From Bacteroidota bacterium (lineage in GTDB: Bacteria; Bacteroidota; Bacteroidia; B-17B0; Aurantibacillaceae), in the NCBI GenBank assembly GCA_018267475.1, contig JAFDYI010000013.1, positions 1 to 64,000 of the forward strand: DNA of 64,000 bases, written 5' to 3'. Every line of letters starts with the position of its first letter. Position 1 is the stretch's first letter. The notes beneath the pieces were generated by a model. That model did not search any database and was not told where the DNA came from. It worked only from the letters and a program-made list of their open reading frames with translations. Below, in pieces: positions 60,663-64,000 of the stretch. The position numbers and the translations under genes are program-made.

Positions 60663-62150
60663 ATGAAAAAAATTTTAGTTGCCAATAGAGGAGAGATTGC
60701 GCTACGCGTCATGCGCAGTGCTAAAGAAATGGGTATAAAAACAGTAGCCGTTTTTAGCGAAGCCGATAGAAACGCACCTTTTGTACGTTATGCCGATGAG
60801 GCCGTGTGTATTGGTCCCCCACCAAGCAATCAAAGCTATTTGCTGGGTAATAAAATTATAGAAGTAGCCCAAAAGCTGCAGGTAGAAGGCATTCATCCGG
60901 GTTATGGTTTTTTGTCTGAAAATGCCGACTTTGCGGCTGCGGTAAAAAAAGCCGGGCTTGTATTTATTGGCCCAAGTCCTGAAGCCATGGACATTATGGG
61001 CGATAAACTATCGGCCAAGGCTGCTGCCAAAAAATTTAATGTACCCATGATACCCGGTAGCGCCGGAGCTATTAAAGACCTAAATGAGGCTATTAGCGTA
61101 GCTAAAACAGTAGGCTTCCCTTTATTGATAAAAGCATCTGCGGGTGGCGGCGGAAAAGGCATGCGCTTAGTAGAGCGTATAGAAGATATTGAAGAGCAAA
61201 TGAAAATGGCCATGAGCGAAGCCAAATCAGCCTTTGGAGACGACGCGGTGTTTATAGAGAAATTTGCTTCCGGTCCACGCCATATAGAAATTCAAATTAT
61301 GGCCGACAACCACGGCAATGTAGTGTATCTGTTTGAGCGCGAGTGCAGCATACAACGCAGGCACCAAAAGGTAATAGAAGAGGCTCCCTCCTCCATATTA
61401 AGTCCGGAGATGCGTAAAAAAATGGGAGAATGTGCGGTAAGCGTAGCTAAAGCCTGTAACTACAGCGGCGCCGGCACGGTAGAGTTTTTGGTGGACGACC
61501 AAATGAATTTTTACTTCTTAGAGATGAACACCAGGTTGCAAGTAGAACACCCCGTTACCGAAATGATTACCGGCATAGATTTAGTGAAAGAACAAATACG
61601 AGTAGCAAGAGGAGAGAAATTATCTTTTACACAAAACGACTTGAAGATTAACGGCCATGCGCTTGAAGTGCGCGTGTGTGCCGAAGATCCTAAAAATAAT
61701 TTTTTACCCGATATAGGAAAACTAACCACATATCGCATTCCAAAAGGAACCGGGGTGCGGGTGGACGATGGCTTTGAAGAAGGCATGGACATTCCTATAT
61801 TTTACGACCCCATGATTGCTAAACTTATTGTACACGCTCAAACCCGGCAAGAAGCCATCAACCGAATGCTGCGGGCAATTGATGAATATCAAATAACGGG
61901 CGTATCTACCACGCTGCCTTTTTGCTCATTTGTGCTAAAACACCAGGCTTTTACCAGCGGAAAATTTGATACCAACTTCATAAAAAATTACTTTAAACCC
62001 GAGATGCTGGATACCCAAAAAGAACAAGAGGCGGCAATAGCTGCTTTGTTTGGCACAATTTTGGTAAATAAAGACGCAAAGGTTGTAAAACAAGACCAAA
62101 ACAAAACGGTAAGCAAAGCCTCTAAATGGAAAACCAATCGTGTGAATTAA
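60663..62150 (+). CDS. accC: Biotin carboxylase subunit AccC
   Basis: ATP-grasp enzyme of 495 residues that carboxylates the biotin of the carrier protein, first half-reaction of acetyl-CoA carboxylase. N-terminal VANRGEIALRVMRSA, the IHPGYGFLSENADFA region, ATP-binding loop ASAGGGGKGMRLV (about 160), KVIEEAPSS, and EMNTRLQVEHPVTE near the catalytic Arg. A C-terminal extension of about 45 residues is Lys-rich and not part of the fold. accB is not adjacent, so a role with another acyl-CoA carboxylase cannot be excluded. Confidence 0.92.
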   Translation: MKKILVANRGEIALRVMRSAKEMGIKTVAVFSEADRNAPFVRYADEAVCIGPPPSNQSYLLGNKIIEVAQKLQVEGIHPGYGFLSENADFAAAVKKAGLVFIGPSPEAMDIMGDKLSAKAAAKKFNVPMIPGSAGAIKDLNEAISVAKTVGFPLLIKASAGGGGKGMRLVERIEDIEEQMKMAMSEAKSAFGDDAVFIEKFASGPRHIEIQIMADNHGNVVYLFERECSIQRRHQKVIEEAPSSILSPEMRKKMGECAVSVAKACNYSGAGTVEFLVDDQMNFYFLEMNTRLQVEHPVTEMITGIDLVKEQIRVARGEKLSFTQNDLKINGHALEVRVCAEDPKNNFLPDIGKLTTYRIPKGTGVRVDDGFEEGMDIPIFYDPMIAKLIVHAQTRQEAINRMLRAIDEYQITGVSTTLPFCSFVLKHQAFTSGKFDTNFIKNYFKPEMLDTQKEQEAAIAALFGTILVNKDAKVVKQDQNKTVSKASKWKTNRVN

Positions 62151-62197
62151 AACAAAAACACGAGATTCTTTTTGTTTGAGAGCGTAAAAATAACAGA

Positions 62198-62854
62198 ATG
62201 AACACTGTTGCCACCATACAAAAAAAAAATCATTTCGCGTGTTTGGGGTTGATAGGTCTTTTTTTTATTTTTCAAAAAACACAAGCGCAAAGCACGGCTA
62301 ATCCTTACGTAAACACAATACAGGTGCCCGATGGGGGCTATAGAGTTACCGCTACGGTAATAGACGGGAAAGACACCGTGCCTTATATCTGGCTTAATTG
62401 GATTTATGTGATAGATAAAATGTCGCCCCGAGCCTACAAAAAATGGCTGGAGTGGAACCGCATGCGATATAATGTAAAAAAAGTGTATCCATACGCTATT
62501 TTGGCTGCCGCCAAACTAAAAGAAATTGATGTCGAAATGGCTAAAATACCAAGTGAAAAAGCACGTAAAAAATACCTGAAACAACAAGAAAAAGAATTGC
62601 AAAAACAATTTGGCACCGAATTAAAAGAACTTACTATTACACAAGGAAAAATTTTAATGAAATTAATAGACCGCGAAACAGGAAAGACTACTTTTTCGAT
62701 TGTAAAAGAAATGCGCGGCGGCTTTAATGCTTTTATGTGGCAAAGCTTAGCTGTGTTGGTAGGCTCTTCTATGAAATATGAATATAATATAAAAGACCCC
62801 TACGACCAACAAATAGAGTTAGCGGTTCGGCAAATAGAAGCCGGACAATTTTAG
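62198..62854 (+). CDS. DUF4294 exported protein
   Basis: A 218-residue exported protein with signal (basic N-terminus, CLGLIGLFFIFQKTQAQ). DUF4294 signatures: DGKDTVPYIWLNWIYV, MSPRAYKKWLEWNRMRYNVKKVYPYAILAAAKLKEID, LTITQGKILMKLIDRETGKTTFSIVKEMRGGFNAFMWQSLA. Role unknown; conserved in Bacteroidota. It lies between accC and eno on the same strand but with spacing of about 130 bp to eno, which has its own promoter. Confidence 0.88.
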   Translation: MNTVATIQKKNHFACLGLIGLFFIFQKTQAQSTANPYVNTIQVPDGGYRVTATVIDGKDTVPYIWLNWIYVIDKMSPRAYKKWLEWNRMRYNVKKVYPYAILAAAKLKEIDVEMAKIPSEKARKKYLKQQEKELQKQFGTELKELTITQGKILMKLIDRETGKTTFSIVKEMRGGFNAFMWQSLAVLVGSSMKYEYNIKDPYDQQIELAVRQIEAGQF

Positions 62855-62955
62855 AAGGTAAAAAACCTAAAAACGATTTTTTTGAAGTCCAATCTATTCA
62901 TACGTTAAGGCAAAAAAAGAATGCCGACTTTTTCGTATTCTTTGCGAGGGTTTTT

Positions 62956-62963
62956 TATCTTTG
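62956..62963 (+). promoter_or_regulatory. eno promoter -7 element
   Basis: TATCTTTG fits TAnnTTTG, 20 bp before the eno ATG at 62984. Confidence 0.55.
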
Positions 62964-62983
62964 CCTCAAAATTTTTATAATTT

Positions 62984-64000
62984 ATGTCATACATATATCA
63001 CATACAAGCACGGCAAATACTGGATTCGCGCGGAAACCCAACCGTAGAGGTAGATGTTTATACCGATAATGGAATTATGGGTAGGGCAGCCGTTCCTTCC
63101 GGCGCTTCTACCGGGGCCCACGAAGCAGTAGAGCTGCGCGACGGCGACAAAACACAATATCTTGGCAAAACCGTATATAAAGCCGTAGAAAAAATAAATA
63201 CCTTGCTGCTGGAACAACTAAAAGGCATGAACATCTTTAATCAAAGCGGCATTGATGCAAAAATGATTGAGATAGATGGCACCGAAAATAAAGCCAGCTT
63301 GGGCGCTAATGCTATTTTAGGTGTTTCACTGGCGGTGGCCAAAGCGGCTGCCGAGGAGTTAAAACAACCTTTATATCGCTACATAGGCGGGGTAAACGCC
63401 AACTTACTGCCCATACCTATGATGAATATCTTAAACGGAGGTGCACACGCCGATAACGGAATCGATTTTCAGGAGTTTATGGTAATGCCCGTAGGCGCAG
63501 AAAGTTTTTCAGAAGCCTTGCGTATGGGCACCGAAGTGTTTCACCACCTAAAAGCGGTTTTAAAAAAACAAGGGCTCTCTACCAACGTAGGAGATGAAGG
63601 CGGCTTTGCGCCCAACATTAAATCAAATGAAGAGGCGCTAAAATACGTAATACAAGCGGTAGAAACGGCGGGCTACAAGCCCGGGCAGGATATTTATATC
63701 GCCATAGATGCAGCCTCTTCCGAATTTTACGACGCCGAAAAAAACATATATAAATTTAAAAAATCAAGCGGCGACGAACTCACTCCCGACCAAATGGTAA
63801 GCTACTGGGCCGATTGGTGTAAAAAATACCCCATCATTTCTATTGAAGACGGTTGCGCTGAAGACGATTGGAAAGGCTGGCAAGCACTTACCGAAAAGGT
63901 AGGAAGCGAGGTGCAGTTGGTAGGCGATGATTTATTCGTAACCAATGTAAACCGCCTGGCGCAAGGTATTAATCAAGGAGTAGCGAACTCTATCTTAGTA
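62984..64000 (+). CDS. eno: Enolase, partial (C-terminus off window)
   Basis: Glycolytic enzyme converting 2-phosphoglycerate to phosphoenolpyruvate; first 339 codons of about 430. Begins [25 protein letters not shown]. Key regions: [20 protein letters not shown], the catalytic-loop GGFAPNI after STNVGDEGG, Mg2+ ligand Asp in [12 protein letters not shown], Glu in [14 protein letters not shown] and Asp in [10 protein letters not shown]. The frame runs through the window end with no stop. ATG at 62984 is the only sensible start. Confidence 0.97.
   Translation, partial: MSYIYHIQARQILDSRGNPTVEVDVYTDNGIMGRAAVPSGASTGAHEAVELRDGDKTQYLGKTVYKAVEKINTLLLEQLKGMNIFNQSGIDAKMIEIDGTENKASLGANAILGVSLAVAKAAAEELKQPLYRYIGGVNANLLPIPMMNILNGGAHADNGIDFQEFMVMPVGAESFSEALRMGTEVFHHLKAVLKKQGLSTNVGDEGGFAPNIKSNEEALKYVIQAVETAGYKPGQDIYIAIDAASSEFYDAEKNIYKFKKSSGDELTPDQMVSYWADWCKKYPIISIEDGCAEDDWKGWQALTEKVGSEVQLVGDDLFVTNVNRLAQGINQGVANSILV

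Overview
The window is a stretch of a Bacteroidota chromosome. Independent signs of this are: gliding-motility genes gldB and gldC, a flexirubin-type tyrosine ammonia-lyase, a TonB-dependent receptor with CarboxypepD_reg domain next to a DUF4249 lipoprotein, DUF3078 and DUF4294 proteins, a futalosine-pathway enzyme (MqnC), a separate atpD-atpC pair, and many promoters of the Bacteroidota type (-7 element TAnnTTTG, sometimes with a -33 TTTG), with few Shine-Dalgarno sequences. I cannot place it below phylum level. Three parS-like sites (25.9, 26.9 and 27.9 kb) beside mnmG suggest the region lies near the replication origin.

Layout. 0.2-5.8 kb: end of a flexirubin/aryl-polyene type locus (ketoreductase + ketosynthase) and a tyrosine ammonia-lyase, with nadA and a very AT-rich 640-bp gap between them. 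5.9-14.5 kb: housekeeping genes (DedA, FtsB-like, YkgJ, GT2, mqnC, cyclase, O-antigen ligase, aminotransferase, HTH protein). 14.6-22.6 kb: an accessory region starting just after tRNA-Glu. It holds a class II Fic protein with a three-copy operator, a DnaB-like ATPase without the N-terminal domain, a retron ncRNA (msr-msd) and its reverse transcriptase, then an ECF sigma factor operon and a secreted vWA-like target gene, with a truncated second copy of that gene. 22.8-25.2 kb: small gene with an in-frame stop, aspartic-protease lipoprotein, prmA. 25.2-35.2 kb: beta-barrels, parS sites, methyltransferase, mnmG, nadB, nfu, gldC, gldB, tRNA-Val. 35.4-64 kb: atpD-atpC, ABC-F ATPase, iron/cobalamin-type importer parts, htpG, TPR protein, DinB, YihY, ndk, M1 peptidase, yidC, urea transporter, DUF4249/TonB pair, accC, DUF4294 and the first 339 codons of eno.

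How genes fit together. NadA and NadB (first two steps of de novo NAD synthesis) are both present but 26 kb apart; NadB is divergent from an Nfu-type Fe-S carrier, and NadA and MqnC need Fe-S clusters. The most interesting unit is 16.2-18.7 kb: a DnaB-like ATPase, a retron ncRNA only 12 nt after it, and a canonical retron RT 9 nt after the ncRNA, which look like one transcript. The second is an ECF sigma regulon inferred from two identical promoter architectures (GGTTACC - 14 bp - TTATCAAT) that flank the sigma gene.
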